NCBI GenBank assembly: GCA_964470375.1
Contig: CAYYCP010000015.1
Span: 1 to 53,147, forward strand
Source of the DNA: CAYNQK01 sp964470375
GTDB lineage: Bacteria; Spirochaetota; Spirochaetia; Treponematales; JBGSOB01
Direction of reading: 5' to 3'
Length of the DNA: 53,147 bases
Shown here: positions 1-9,500 of the stretch, piece by piece
How positions within the stretch are numbered: the stretch's first letter is position 1
Layout of the letters: each line of letters begins with the position of its first letter
Made by a program: the position numbers and the translations under genes
The notes under the pieces: model-generated
Told to the model about the DNA's origin: nothing
The model's input: only the letters and a program-made list of their open reading frames with translations
The model's database searches: none

Positions 1-119
1 ACTTCACCAAGTTCCTCGTCTTCCCCGACGGCAAGACGGTCAAGCGCTTCGCCTCGTCCGATGATCCAGAAAAGCTCGTGCCCGACATCCGCGCCGCCCT
101 GGCCGCCATGCCCCGCTGA
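1..119 (+). CDS. Glutathione peroxidase, C-terminal fragment
   Basis: The reading frame is open from base 3 and stops with TGA at 117-119. It encodes about 39 residues beginning FTKFLVFPDGKTVKRF and continuing with DPEKL. This is the conserved C-terminal end of thioredoxin-fold glutathione peroxidases, which carry NFTKFLVD.DG..VKRF and a DPE segment. The family reduces hydrogen peroxide and lipid peroxides with thioredoxin or glutathione. The catalytic Cys/Sec and Gln lie upstream of the window, so activity cannot be judged. The gene converges on the beta-helix gene, with a strong hairpin between them. Confidence 0.85.
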   Translation, partial: FTKFLVFPDGKTVKRFASSDDPEKLVPDIRAALAAMPR

Positions 120-140
120 GGGGGGCGGACTTCGGGTTCG

Positions 141-168
141 GCCGCCCGGGGCTCGGGCCCCGGGCGGC
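141..168. terminator. 12-bp perfect hairpin between convergent genes
   Basis: Arms GCCGCCCGGGGC (141-152) and GCCCCGGGCGGC (157-168) pair perfectly around the tetraloop TCGG. The hairpin lies between the stop of the peroxidase (119) and the stop of the minus-strand beta-helix gene (177), the right place for a bidirectional terminator. No T-tract follows on either strand, so it may act as a stem-only or 3'-protecting structure. Confidence 0.65.
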
Positions 169-176
169 GCATCGCC

Positions 177-3100
177 CTAGTTCCTTATGAACTCGTAAAC
201 ATTGTCCGTCAAGATCACATTCGCATTCCCGTTCCGGTCGATGTCGTAGGGCCCCGTCGCTGTGGCGTTGTTGTCGCTGAAGGTACAGTTGCTGATGGTG
301 GTGCCGGGATCGGCGCGGGTGGCCCAGATGCCGCCCGCTGAATTGTACTGGAAGGCGCAATGATCCACTGTGGCGAAGCCCTCCGCATTGCTCCAGTCGT
401 TGAAAACCAGGGGCGTGACGGCGTAGCGGAAGTCGCAATACTCAAGCCGGTTGGACTTGCTCATGAGGTCGATGGCCTCCCAGTCGCCCGGCGCGCCGAC
501 AGCGGCCGGATTGCCTCCAGTATTGCCGCCCCGCGAGTTGTCGGAAACCGATGTGAATACCACCCTGCTCCCGGATGTCCCGAGCGCGGTGAAGAGCCCT
601 CCGGCGAAAACCCTGATGTAGGCGGAATTTGCCATCTTCACGATGACCCCCGGCCCGATGGAGAGATGCCCCGGCGCCGCATTGACATTCAACGGCCCTC
701 CGATGAAATACGGGACCTCGGAGACAGTCCAGGCCACTGGCACGTCCACAGTCCCGTAGAATTGTATGGCGTTGAAATTGGCGGACAGGTCCGGCTGCGT
801 GGCTGAGCTTGGGTCGAAGAAGTGGTTGCTTGTATCCAGAACGGTATACTGGTTGACCACCACGGGATATGAGCCATTCGACCAGAAATAGGACGATGTG
901 ACCGATGTTCCCGCCTTCGCGATGTTGGCATTGATGCCATGGATTGAGTTATGGTGGAAACGGCATGCAGAAACGGAGGCGCTGCCAACGGCATTCGACC
1001 AATCGTTGAATATCAGGCCGCACTGGGCATAGCGGAATTCGCAATGCGTGAAGACAGCCCCGGCGCACATGATGTCCACTTCCGTCCAAGCTCCGGGGAC
1101 GGCCGGGAGATCGGAGCCATTCGTACGGCCTCCCACGCTCGAATCCGAATACGCGGTGAAGATGATGGGACGGAGGGAAGTACCGACCGCATTCACCTGG
1201 GCTCCCTCGAAGGCGCGTATCCCTGTGCTGGTCTGGAATTTCATGATGACGCCCGGGCCTATGGTCAGGCTCGAATAAACGTTCAACAGCTCTAGGCGCA
1301 CGTAGGGCACTTCCGACACATTCAATGAGACCGGAACGTCAACATTGCCATAGAAACGAACGGCCGCGTTGGCTACGCTCAGATCGGGAGCCGAGGCCGA
1401 GGATGGATCGAAGAAGTGGTTGCTGTCTCCCATAGCGACATTCTGATTGACTACCGCCGGATAGGACGTATTCGCCCAGAAACAGCAGGATTCAACGGTC
1501 GTGCCGGCCTTAGCGAGGGCGGCATTGACGCCGTACTGCGAGTTATGGTGGAATCGGCAAGCATTGATGGCCGCATTTCCCTGCTGATCCGCCCAGTCAT
1601 TAAAAACTATAGCCTGTGTCGCGAATCTGAATTCACAGAAAGTGAAGACGGCGCCCGCGCACATGACATCGATCCTATCCCAATCGCCGCGATTGGCCGG
1701 GAGATCGGAGCCGTTCGTCCTTCCACCCACCGTCGAATCAGTGAATGATGTGAAAATGACCCGGGCCGCCGCGGTTCCCTCGGCCCTCACTTGGCTGCCT
1801 TGGAACGCCCTGATGCCGATCCCAGTTCCGAATTTCATTATGACACCAGGTCCTATTGTGAGACGTCCTGACGGGGCATTTATGTTGAGCAGGCTGGTGC
1901 GGCAATAGGGCACCTCGGCGACGGAGAGAGTCACCGCCGATGAGATGTCGTCCACGAACTGGATGGCGTTAAAGCTCGCCGCGGGATCGGGGGCGAGCAG
2001 GGCACCCTGGGGATCGTAGAAGTGGTTGCTTGAGTCGAAGTCCACGTAGGGGTTGATGATGGCAGGATAGGAGGCGTTGCCGTAGAAATAGCAATCCCTG
2101 ACCACCGTGACCACGCTCAGGTCGGGTGTGGCGTCCGCGCAGTTGAGGCCGTTGGAGGAGTTGCCGTGGAAGAGGCAGTCCGATACCTCGGCCCGTCCGG
2201 TGATGGTGAGGGCGTTGGTCCCGCCTTGAAAATCGCAGTGGCTGAAGGTGTTGCCGCCCGATGCCACGCTGATGCCGCCCCAGGCGCTTGTGGAATTGGC
2301 GCGGGCGAAGACGATGGGGGCCTCCAGGGTTCCCTGGGCCTGGATCCTGCCCGTGGCGCTGACGGTGATACCGCGGCCGGCATCCATGAAGACGAAGACG
2401 CCCGGCTGGATGACCAGCGTCCCGTTCACGGTGATGGTGTTGATGACGTGTATGGAGCTCCCGCTGGTCCAGGTGACGGTGGCACCGGAATTGACGCTGG
2501 CCGCCGTCGCGTCATAGGTCTGCTCGGGGATGGTAGGCGAGGAGATGACAGCTATCCTGCGCGCGGCCGTATCGGCGGCCGGGACGATGGTGGCGCGCTC
2601 GGCCTGTACCTGGGCGGCCACCAAGTCGCGGAAGGCTCCCGAGCCCAAGGCCGTCATGGCCTCGTTGAAGTCGATGGCGGCGCGCAAGTCCGCGGAGCCA
2701 ATGCCGGGATCCGCGCTGAAGCGGTAGAAGGCCACGAAGAGGCCAGTCAGGACCCCGTCCCGGCTGACCGCCTGGAGGGCGGCCCCGGAGGCGGCGGCGG
2801 AGGTGCCGCCCAGGCCCAGGACGGCCGCGTTGGCCAGGGCGTTCAGGGCGGCGGAGCAATCCGCCCCGGTATAGGCCGGAGAGTCCAGGCGAGCGGCGGC
2901 GGCACGGATTATGGCGCTGGAGCGCTCAGTCAGCACGGCCTGGGCGGCCGCGTCGCTGGCGGCCTGGTCGGCGTTGCCGGCGGCAAGCATGACCATGACC
3001 AGCTTTTGCAGGGCGTCCACCTGCCCGTNNNNNNNNNNNNNNNNNNNNNNNNNNNNNNNNNNNNNNNNNNNNNNNNNNNNNNNNNNNNNNNNNNNNNNNN

Positions 3101-3224
3101 NNNNNNNNNNNNNNNNNNNNNNNNNNNNGAGGGCGCAGGCCATGAAGGCCAATCCGGCCAATATTGCTCCAGCCCGGGCTGTATCCCGCTTCGGCATATT
3201 CCTTCCATATATACGATCGCGCAT
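177..3224 (-). CDS. Repetitive parallel beta-helix (right-handed) surface or secreted protein
   Basis: The start chosen is the ATG at 3222-3224 (MRDRIYGRN), because TAGGAGG ends 6 nt upstream. A second ATG (MPKRDTARAG) lies 9 codons in. The N-terminus is basic then hydrophobic and ends LAFMAC, a loose lipobox, so a lipoprotein is likely. The C-terminal two thirds repeats a unit of about 200 residues containing IGPGV.MKF, GIRAF.G, IFTS.SD, GGRTNGSDLPA, EFR.A and SNHFFDPSSA. This periodic NG/SNHF-rich pattern is typical of right-handed beta-helix (PbH1) proteins, which often bind or cleave polysaccharides. No catalytic site was recognised. A 100-N gap interrupts the N-terminal part, so length and frame across it are unknown. 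It is the second gene of an operon with the barrel protein, 10 bp downstream of it. Confidence 0.75.
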   Translation of the reverse strand: MRDRIYGRNMPKRDTARAGAILAGLAFMACALXXXXXXXXXXXXXXXXXXXXXXXXXXXXXXXXXXGQVDALQKLVMVMLAAGNADQAASDAAAQAVLTERSSAIIRAAAARLDSPAYTGADCSAALNALANAAVLGLGGTSAAASGAALQAVSRDGVLTGLFVAFYRFSADPGIGSADLRAAIDFNEAMTALGSGAFRDLVAAQVQAERATIVPAADTAARRIAVISSPTIPEQTYDATAASVNSGATVTWTSGSSIHVINTITVNGTLVIQPGVFVFMDAGRGITVSATGRIQAQGTLEAPIVFARANSTSAWGGISVASGGNTFSHCDFQGGTNALTITGRAEVSDCLFHGNSSNGLNCADATPDLSVVTVVRDCYFYGNASYPAIINPYVDFDSSNHFYDPQGALLAPDPAASFNAIQFVDDISSAVTLSVAEVPYCRTSLLNINAPSGRLTIGPGVIMKFGTGIGIRAFQGSQVRAEGTAAARVIFTSFTDSTVGGRTNGSDLPANRGDWDRIDVMCAGAVFTFCEFRFATQAIVFNDWADQQGNAAINACRFHHNSQYGVNAALAKAGTTVESCCFWANTSYPAVVNQNVAMGDSNHFFDPSSASAPDLSVANAAVRFYGNVDVPVSLNVSEVPYVRLELLNVYSSLTIGPGVIMKFQTSTGIRAFEGAQVNAVGTSLRPIIFTAYSDSSVGGRTNGSDLPAVPGAWTEVDIMCAGAVFTHCEFRYAQCGLIFNDWSNAVGSASVSACRFHHNSIHGINANIAKAGTSVTSSYFWSNGSYPVVVNQYTVLDTSNHFFDPSSATQPDLSANFNAIQFYGTVDVPVAWTVSEVPYFIGGPLNVNAAPGHLSIGPGVIVKMANSAYIRVFAGGLFTALGTSGSRVVFTSVSDNSRGGNTGGNPAAVGAPGDWEAIDLMSKSNRLEYCDFRYAVTPLVFNDWSNAEGFATVDHCAFQYNSAGGIWATRADPGTTISNCTFSDNNATATGPYDIDRNGNANVILTDNVYEFIRN
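180..2160 (-). repeat. Tandem repeats of about 0.6 kb inside the beta-helix gene
   Basis: Three long repeat units, with a fourth partial one at the N-terminal side, follow one another. The IGPGV-type segment recurs near 650, 1257 and 1855, a pitch of about 600 bp. Each unit also carries GDW/GAW, an EFR.A segment, FNDW and the SNHFFDPSSA segment. The C-terminal unit is the most diverged and has lost the SNHFF end. The pattern implies duplication of a whole multi-coil beta-helix block. Confidence 0.8.
3029..3128. other. Assembly gap (100 N)
   Basis: Exactly 100 N bases interrupt the N-terminal part of the beta-helix gene. A round 100 is the usual placeholder for a gap of unknown size, so the true distance and reading frame across it cannot be inferred. 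Confidence 0.99.
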
Positions 3225-3234
3225 GATCCGCCTC

Positions 3235-4176
3235 CTACTTTCCGGATGTGAGGGCCAGTTCGATGGCCAGGCCGTCGTCCAGGCTGACGGCTCCGCCCCC
3301 GTCCGGGGCGCTGGAGTTCCGCCTCCAGCCCAGCCCCACGCGGACAGAGCCGAGGGGCATGGGCACCGAGACGCCACCGAGTATCCGGATAACCTGGTTA
3401 GCCGTCCCCAAGGTCTCGGTGGTCCAGGCGTCGCCGGCCTCGTTCTGCACGAGGCGGGGCACGGAGAGCCAGAGGAATTCATGGTGGATGGAGGCCCAGA
3501 ACCAGGTGAAGACGTTCACTCCCAAGTCATGGGAGATCTCCGGGCCTATAAGGCAGTCCGTGGTGAGGATGCCCGTGGGGGCTATGAGGGAGGAGGCCTG
3601 GGTCTGCTCGACGCGGTAGTACATGAAGGGTGTCAGGTCCAGGTCCCAGCTGGCCGAGACGGAGCCGAAGGAGGCGCTCAGGGCCCCTCCCAGGACGAGG
3701 CCCAGGCGCCAGCCGCGCACGAGGTTGCTGAAAGTCTGGGCGCCCATGTCCTGGTAGACGCCCCTCTCCTCCATGGTCTCGCTCTTGAAGCCCAAACCGG
3801 CCCTGGCCTTCCAGCCCAGGAAGCCCAGCTTGCCGCCCAGGGCCAGAGCGTCCAGGGTCAGGCTGCCATCCCCGGTGGACAGGGCGTAGAGGGAGTCCGT
3901 GCCCAGCTCGGACAGATCGCCCGTCGTCCCACCGGTGACGTAGGAACCGCGCAGGGCGCTCGAGAACAGCTCATTCCAGCGCCACTCCACCCGGGCGTAG
4001 GCCAGGCTGCCCTGGGCTGCCGGACGCACCCCCAAATCGAAGGACAGGGGCAAGCCGGGAAGAGGCGCAGCGTTCTGAGCTGCGAGGGAGGCCCCGAGGG
4101 CCAGCAAGGCGAGGAGGCAGGCCGAGCGGCCGGATAGAACAACGCCGGCCCGCGGACATTTACGACATTTCTTCAT
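3235..4176 (-). CDS. Putative outer-membrane beta-barrel protein
   Basis: 313 residues. The ATG at 4174-4176 has an AAAGGAT ribosome site about 6 nt upstream. The N-terminus is a clear signal peptide: basic MKKCRKCPRAG, a Leu/Ala core, and a cut after LGASLAAQ. The mature part alternates polar and aromatic residues in short amphipathic strands (SLAYARVEWRWNELF, FMYYRVEQ, ASIHHEFLW, SVRVGLGWRRN), the pattern of a small outer-membrane barrel. It ends in a charged or small tail (TSGK), not the classical terminal Phe. No named family was recognised. It is first in an operon with the beta-helix protein, so it may be a partner or porin for that protein. Confidence 0.6.
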   Translation of the reverse strand: MKKCRKCPRAGVVLSGRSACLLALLALGASLAAQNAAPLPGLPLSFDLGVRPAAQGSLAYARVEWRWNELFSSALRGSYVTGGTTGDLSELGTDSLYALSTGDGSLTLDALALGGKLGFLGWKARAGLGFKSETMEERGVYQDMGAQTFSNLVRGWRLGLVLGGALSASFGSVSASWDLDLTPFMYYRVEQTQASSLIAPTGILTTDCLIGPEISHDLGVNVFTWFWASIHHEFLWLSVPRLVQNEAGDAWTTETLGTANQVIRILGGVSVPMPLGSVRVGLGWRRNSSAPDGGGAVSLDDGLAIELALTSGK

Positions 4177-4351
4177 GGGCGTATCCTTTTCCTACTTCGC
4201 ACATGAGAAGGATGCCAGGCCTGATGCGGAACCGAGATTTATTGTAGGACATATCGGGCAGAAAAAAAAGAGCCGCGGCCTATTGAGATGGGCAAAGGGC
4301 TGATGCCCAAAGTCTCGAGGACCTCCATTTCTTGAATCTCCGATCCGCGGG

Positions 4352-4365
4352 GGCGGAATTCCGCC
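4352..4365. promoter_or_regulatory. 14-bp perfect palindrome upstream of the extended -10
   Basis: GGCGGAATTCCGCC is a perfect palindrome ending 20 bp before the TGG-TATAAT box. It sits where a -35 element would normally be and could be an operator or activator site. The rest of the 298-bp space between the divergent genes holds an A8 run near 4265 and a GGGCA/TGCCC dyad near 4290-4314, but no gene. Confidence 0.4.
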
Positions 4366-4385
4366 TCTGTTTTTCCCCTGAGCAA

Positions 4386-4394
4386 TGGTATAAT
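4386..4394 (+). promoter_or_regulatory. Extended -10 promoter (TGG-TATAAT)
   Basis: TATAAT at 4389-4394 is a perfect -10 box preceded by TG with one base between, an extended -10. No good -35 is present. Transcription would start near 4401, giving a leader of about 74 nt before the transglutaminase-like gene at 4475. Confidence 0.6.
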
Positions 4395-4474
4395 CGTAAC
4401 GAGGGATCGGGAGGGGCCGGAACCGGGTTCCGGTGCGCCCGAACATCAGAGAGCCCAAAAAGAGGTGTCCATTT

Positions 4475-6526
4475 ATGCCAAGTCCGCGTCGCGCCCTCCT
4501 CACGGGCGTCCTGTACGCCCTATCCGGCATCGGCCTGGCCGCCCAGAACCTGGACAGGCTGGCCTTCAGGCTGGAGCCCGAATTCCTCCTGCCCCTCATG
4601 GACAGCGCCGATCCGGAAGACGGCTTCGTCTACGGCCTGGGCGGCCAGGCCCAAGCCCGGTTCGACCTGCACAATCTCGTCCAGCCCTACCTGCGCGCGG
4701 CAGGCTACATGACCAAGCCGCTGGAGAACGTCTACGACCTGGGCCTCTATTCCCTGGGCCTGGGCTACGGGGCCCAGGTCTTCTTCCTGGATCGCCTGGG
4801 GCTAGAGGCCGAGGGCGACGGAGGGGCCTTCATCGGCCAGACACCGGCCTACGCGAAATGGTGGTTCTACGCCCGTGGGGCGGCCGGCCTGACATTCCGC
4901 TTCAGCCCCGGCTTCTCCCTCTCCGCCCGGGCTTCCTACAACCACTACTTCCAGGGCCAGGCTCCCCTCTTCCAGGGCCTGGGCCTCTCCCTCTCGGCCA
5001 ACCTGAGCCTGGGCGGCCTGCGCGGAACGACCGCGCTGGAGCTGGAATCGGCCAAACTGCAAACGGTCTTCCCGGTCTTCTACAGCCATTACGCAAGCAA
5101 TTCGCTTGGAAAGATCATCCTGCGCAACGGCGAGGACGGGACCATCCGTAACCTGCGCGTCTCCCTCTACGCCCCCCAGTTCATGGATCAACCCAAGCCC
5201 GGCCCTTCCCTGCCCAGCCTGGCCCGCGGGCGCAGCGCCGAGTTCGAGGCCTACGCCCTCTTCACCGAGAATATCCTCAGGCTGACGGAAAGCACCCGCG
5301 TCTCGGCCGAGATCATCGCGGACTACGATTTCCTGGGCTCGCCGCGACAGGCCCGCTTCCCCGAGACTCTGGAAATCCAGCACCGCAACGCCCTGACCTG
5401 GGACGACGACCGCAAGGCGGCCGCCTTCGTGTCTGCCAAGGATCCGGCCGTCCTGCGCTACTCCAAGGCCATGGCCGGCCTGGTGCGGGAGAATTCCATC
5501 GAGGGGCTGGGGCGGAACCTGCCTTACGCCCTGGGACTCTTCGAAGGCCTCAAGCTGATGGATATGAGCTACGTGGTGGATCCCACCACTCCCTACGCCT
5601 CCACCTCCGCGGACGCGACCGCCCTGGACTACCTCCAATACCCCTTCCAGACCCTGACCTTCAAGGGCGGGGATTGCGACGATCTTTCCATCATGTACTG
5701 CGCGGCGCTCGAGTCGGTGGGCGTGCCGGCGGCCTTCATCACCGTCCCCGGCCACATCCTAGCGGCCTTCTCCGCCGGCATGGTGGAGGAGGACGCCCAG
5801 GCGGTCTTCACCAACCCTGACGAGTTGATCTTCAAGGACGGACAGACATGGATACCGGTGGAGATCACCCTCCTGCAGGAAGACTTCACCAAGGCTTGGC
5901 AGATAGGCGCCCAGACATGGCGCGAAGCCGCCGCCCGCGGACAAGCCGCCCTCCTCCCGGTGTCCGAGTCATGGAAGGAATACCAGCCTGTAGGCATTCC
6001 GGGAGAGGACACCCGCATCGCCCTTCCAGCCAGCCATGAGATGCGCAAGGTCTACACAGAATCCCTAGCCCGCCTAGCCGCCCGCGAAGTCGCACCCAAG
6101 GCCGAGGCCCTCAAGGCCCAGATAGCCCGGGAGGGCGCCACGCCGGTCCTCAGCAACCGCCTGGGCATACTCTACGCCCGCTTCGGCATGTTCGCGGAAG
6201 CCAAACGCGAGTTCGAGCGCGCCAATGCCTCCGGCTCCTACGCCCCGGCCCTCACCAACCTAGGCAGCCTGATGTTCACCCAGGGCAAGTACGAGCAGGC
6301 CCGCGACTACTACCAGAAGGCCGCCCAGGTCCAAGCCGGCAACAGGGTGGCCCTCCTAGGCCTGGCCCGCAGCCTCTACGAGTCCGGCAAATTCAAGGAA
6401 GCCTCCGAGGCCTACGCCAAGGCGGCCGCCCTTGATCCCGAGCGGGCAAAACCCTACGCCTACCTGGCGGCGGCGGACGGATCCGCCAAGAAAACGGAGG
6501 CCGGTCCGGCGCCGGCCGTGGAGTGA
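4475..6526 (+). CDS. Envelope protein: barrel-like N-terminus, transglutaminase-like domain, TPR tail
   Basis: 683 residues. The ATG at 4475 was chosen because AGAGGTG lies 8 nt upstream and the protein then begins with a signal peptide (MPSPRRALLTGVLYALSGIGLAAQ). Residues about 25-250 alternate polar and aromatic residues like a barrel (FSLSARASYNHYFQGQ). Residues about 390-470 form a papain-like transglutaminase core: C401 in GGDCDDLSI, H427 in VPGHIL, and E463 in WIPVEI where Asp is usual. From about 556 there are TPR repeats (NRLGILYARFGMFAEAKREF; GNRVALLGLARSLYESGKF). It is probably anchored at or exported to the outer membrane and acts on peptide or isopeptide bonds, though the substrate is unknown. 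The stop is 3 bp before the next ATG, so the two are one operon. Confidence 0.75.
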   Translation: MPSPRRALLTGVLYALSGIGLAAQNLDRLAFRLEPEFLLPLMDSADPEDGFVYGLGGQAQARFDLHNLVQPYLRAAGYMTKPLENVYDLGLYSLGLGYGAQVFFLDRLGLEAEGDGGAFIGQTPAYAKWWFYARGAAGLTFRFSPGFSLSARASYNHYFQGQAPLFQGLGLSLSANLSLGGLRGTTALELESAKLQTVFPVFYSHYASNSLGKIILRNGEDGTIRNLRVSLYAPQFMDQPKPGPSLPSLARGRSAEFEAYALFTENILRLTESTRVSAEIIADYDFLGSPRQARFPETLEIQHRNALTWDDDRKAAAFVSAKDPAVLRYSKAMAGLVRENSIEGLGRNLPYALGLFEGLKLMDMSYVVDPTTPYASTSADATALDYLQYPFQTLTFKGGDCDDLSIMYCAALESVGVPAAFITVPGHILAAFSAGMVEEDAQAVFTNPDELIFKDGQTWIPVEITLLQEDFTKAWQIGAQTWREAAARGQAALLPVSESWKEYQPVGIPGEDTRIALPASHEMRKVYTESLARLAAREVAPKAEALKAQIAREGATPVLSNRLGILYARFGMFAEAKREFERANASGSYAPALTNLGSLMFTQGKYEQARDYYQKAAQVQAGNRVALLGLARSLYESGKFKEASEAYAKAAALDPERAKPYAYLAAADGSAKKTEAGPAPAVE

Positions 6527-6529
6527 ACC

Positions 6530-9500
6530 ATGAAGCAGAGATTTGAGCATTCCGGCAAGTCCGTCGCGCGGACGGCCCTGGCGGCCCTGGCCGTCGCCGC
6601 CCTCTGCGCCTCCTGCCCCAGCTCCCTCCTGGACTTCGATATGCGCGGGAAGATAGCCGAGGACGTGCGCGAGGCCAGGGCACCTATGCGCCGGGTGACT
6701 ATAGAGGCGGTTACGGGTGGAGTCGCCTCCCCCTCCGGCTCCTTCGAGGTCAAGGACGGCAAGGCCTTCGATCTCTCCGTCTCGGCCTTCGCCACCCACG
6801 GCTTCCTGCGCTGGGAGAAGGCCAGCGGGGCGGGCACGCTGATCTTCGACCGCCCCGACTCTCCCGCCACGTCGGCCACGCTCAGCGGCGGCGACGCCGT
6901 CATACGGGCCGTGCTGGGGGAACGTCCGCGCGTCCTCTACACCTCGCCCATAGGCAGCGGCATCCCCATCAATTCGAGCGCTTCCATCGTCTTTTCCGAG
7001 CCCATCGACCCCGAGAGCGTGGATCCATCCACGATACGCCTTCTCCTGGACGGCTACAGTCCGGTGGAATGCGCCATCAACCTCAGCCCCGACGGCAGGG
7101 TCGTCAAGCTCAAGCCCTTCGCCACCCTGGCCCCCTACCGCACCTTCGTCATAGCCATAAGCGCCCAGCTCCGGGACCTGAGCGGCCTGTCACTGGCGGG
7201 CGACCAGACCGAGGCCTTCAAGACCAGCAACGCCCTGGACCAGGAACCGCCCTATAACTGCAGCTTTGCCATCCAGGGCGGGGCCTACACGATGACCCGC
7301 GACATCATCCTGGTGGGCATCTCGGCCGTTGACGATTCGGGCGACATCCCCTTCATCCTGGTGAAGAACGCCGCCGATGCTGCCTGGACAGCCGACATCC
7401 CCTACCAATCCAGCCACCCCTGGACGCTGGCGGACCAGGATGGACGACAAGAAGTCTGGATGCGCTTCCAGGATTCCATCGGCAATGTGACTGCTGAGAC
7501 CGACTACATCTCGCATTCGATCATTCTCGATAGGCAGGCCCCCAACGGCGCCGTCCTGGCGGCCGGCGGGAACGCCTTCACATCGTCTCCCACCATCACC
7601 CTCGACCTTGGAGCGGCCGATCCGAATTCAGGCGCCCAACTGGGCTCCGGCGAGTCGGAAGACGGTATCGAGACTGCGGCTGATCCCGATTCCCTCAAGC
7701 AGGTGATGATCTCCAACGCGGCTGACTTCGCCGGGGCCTATTGGGAGGGCTATGCCCCCTCGCGCCCCGGCTGGGCCCTGGACCAGGCATCCGTGGACGG
7801 GACCAAGACCGTCTATGTGAGGTTCCGGGACGCGGTTGGCAACGTGTCGGCCGACTATTCGGACACGATCATCCTGGATCGCAGCGCCCCCTCCGGGAGC
7901 GCCGCCCTCCTCTCGGGCGGCCTGGCCACCAATTCCCTTGATATATCCCTCAGCCTCGATTTCAGCGACGGCCCCGTCGGCAGCGGCGTGGCGTCGATGA
8001 GGGTCAGGGATGACTCGGACATCGCCTCCGCCTCAGCATGGAGCACCGGAGACCCTGCCAGCCCTCTTCAGAGCCTGACGGAGAACGGGGCGGGCGGGAC
8101 GGATTGGTTCAACTACGATACCCGCCTCAACGGATCCCTAGCGGCTGGGATCGACGGCCCGCGGACCATCACCCTAGAGCTCAAGGACGCGGTGGGCAAT
8201 GTCAGCGACCATGATATCAGCATCGCATTGGACACAAGTCCGCCGACCGCCCAGGCCACAGCCCTGGCGATTGCGGAGGGGGCGGCGGTCTCGTCGCCCA
8301 CCGTGACCCTGTCCATCGCCTCCGCCCAGATCGCCGACGCCTCGCCCAGTTCGGGCATAGCCTGGATGGCTTTCGCGAATACGGACGACTTCAGCTCAGC
8401 GGCCTGGGTGCCTTTCGCGCCCTCATACACCTGGACCCTGGATTCCCCGACGGTCGAGGGCGCCAAGACCGTCTACGCCCGCTTCCGCGACGCGGCCGGC
8501 AACGAGAGCGCCTCGGTATCCGCCATCACTAATCTGGACATGTCGCCCGACGCGGGCCAGATCGTCCTGGAAGGCGGATCGGCCTACACGAATACGGCCT
8601 CTATCGACGCCGAGGTGAACGCCGGCACCAACGCGGACATGCGCTTCAGGGTGGACGAGGGCGAGTGGAGCGCCTGGGAGGCTCCTGCATCTTCGATTAC
8701 TACTAGGACCTTCACTCTCGCCGGGGAGGGTCTCCATACAGTCTACGCCGAATTCCGCGACAACGCCATGAATATCGCCCAGGATAGCAAGACCATCACC
8801 CTGGACAGCGTCGTTCCGGTCCTCTCATCGGTCCTTATCCGCGGCAGCGGGGATGGCAGTGATACTTACATCAAGACACTCGAGACCACATTGGAATCCA
8901 GCGCCAGCGATACCGGCACCGGCATCCAGCAGATGCGCATCTCCTTCGACGGCTCAGCCTGGGGATCCTGGATCAATTACTCTTCGAACTACAAGGACCT
9001 CATCCTGGGCGGCACAGGAGAGACCCGCGCGGTCTGGCTCCAGCTGCGCGACTACGCCGGCAACGAGTCCAACGTCCTGAGCGATACTATCATCTATGAC
9101 AACGTCGATCCCTCCGCAGGCTCGGTATCGCTGAACGGCGGAGCGGCATGGACGAACAATCCCCTGGTGACCGTGGCCAACAGCGCCTCGGACTCCCTAT
9201 CCGGCCTCTATCAGGTTCAGTATTCCAACGACGGCACCACATGGTCGGCCTGGGAAGGCTACGCGAGCGTGAAATCCTCCTTCGAGCTGGCTTCTCCGAC
9301 GGTGGAGGCCGCCGCCAAGCCGGTGCACGTGCGGGTCAGGGACCGGGCCGGCAACGTCAGCGCCCCGTCCTCCGCCACCATAGGTCTGGACCTCACCGCC
9401 CCTGTCCTGACATCGATATCGCTCAACGCGGGAGCTACGACCACTCCCTCCCTGCACGCCAACCTGAGCCTCACGGCCACGGACTCAGGCGGTAGCGGCC

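Noticed and set aside
2166..3251. Long plus-strand open frame opposite the beta-helix gene
   Set aside because: It is a Gly/Asp-rich antisense shadow with no ribosome site, and it crosses the N gap. The minus frame has a signal peptide and repeats.
4192..4599. Minus-strand open frame across the divergent promoter region
   Set aside because: It overlaps the TATAAT promoter and the signal peptide of the transglutaminase-like gene, is Arg/Pro-rich, and has no family text.
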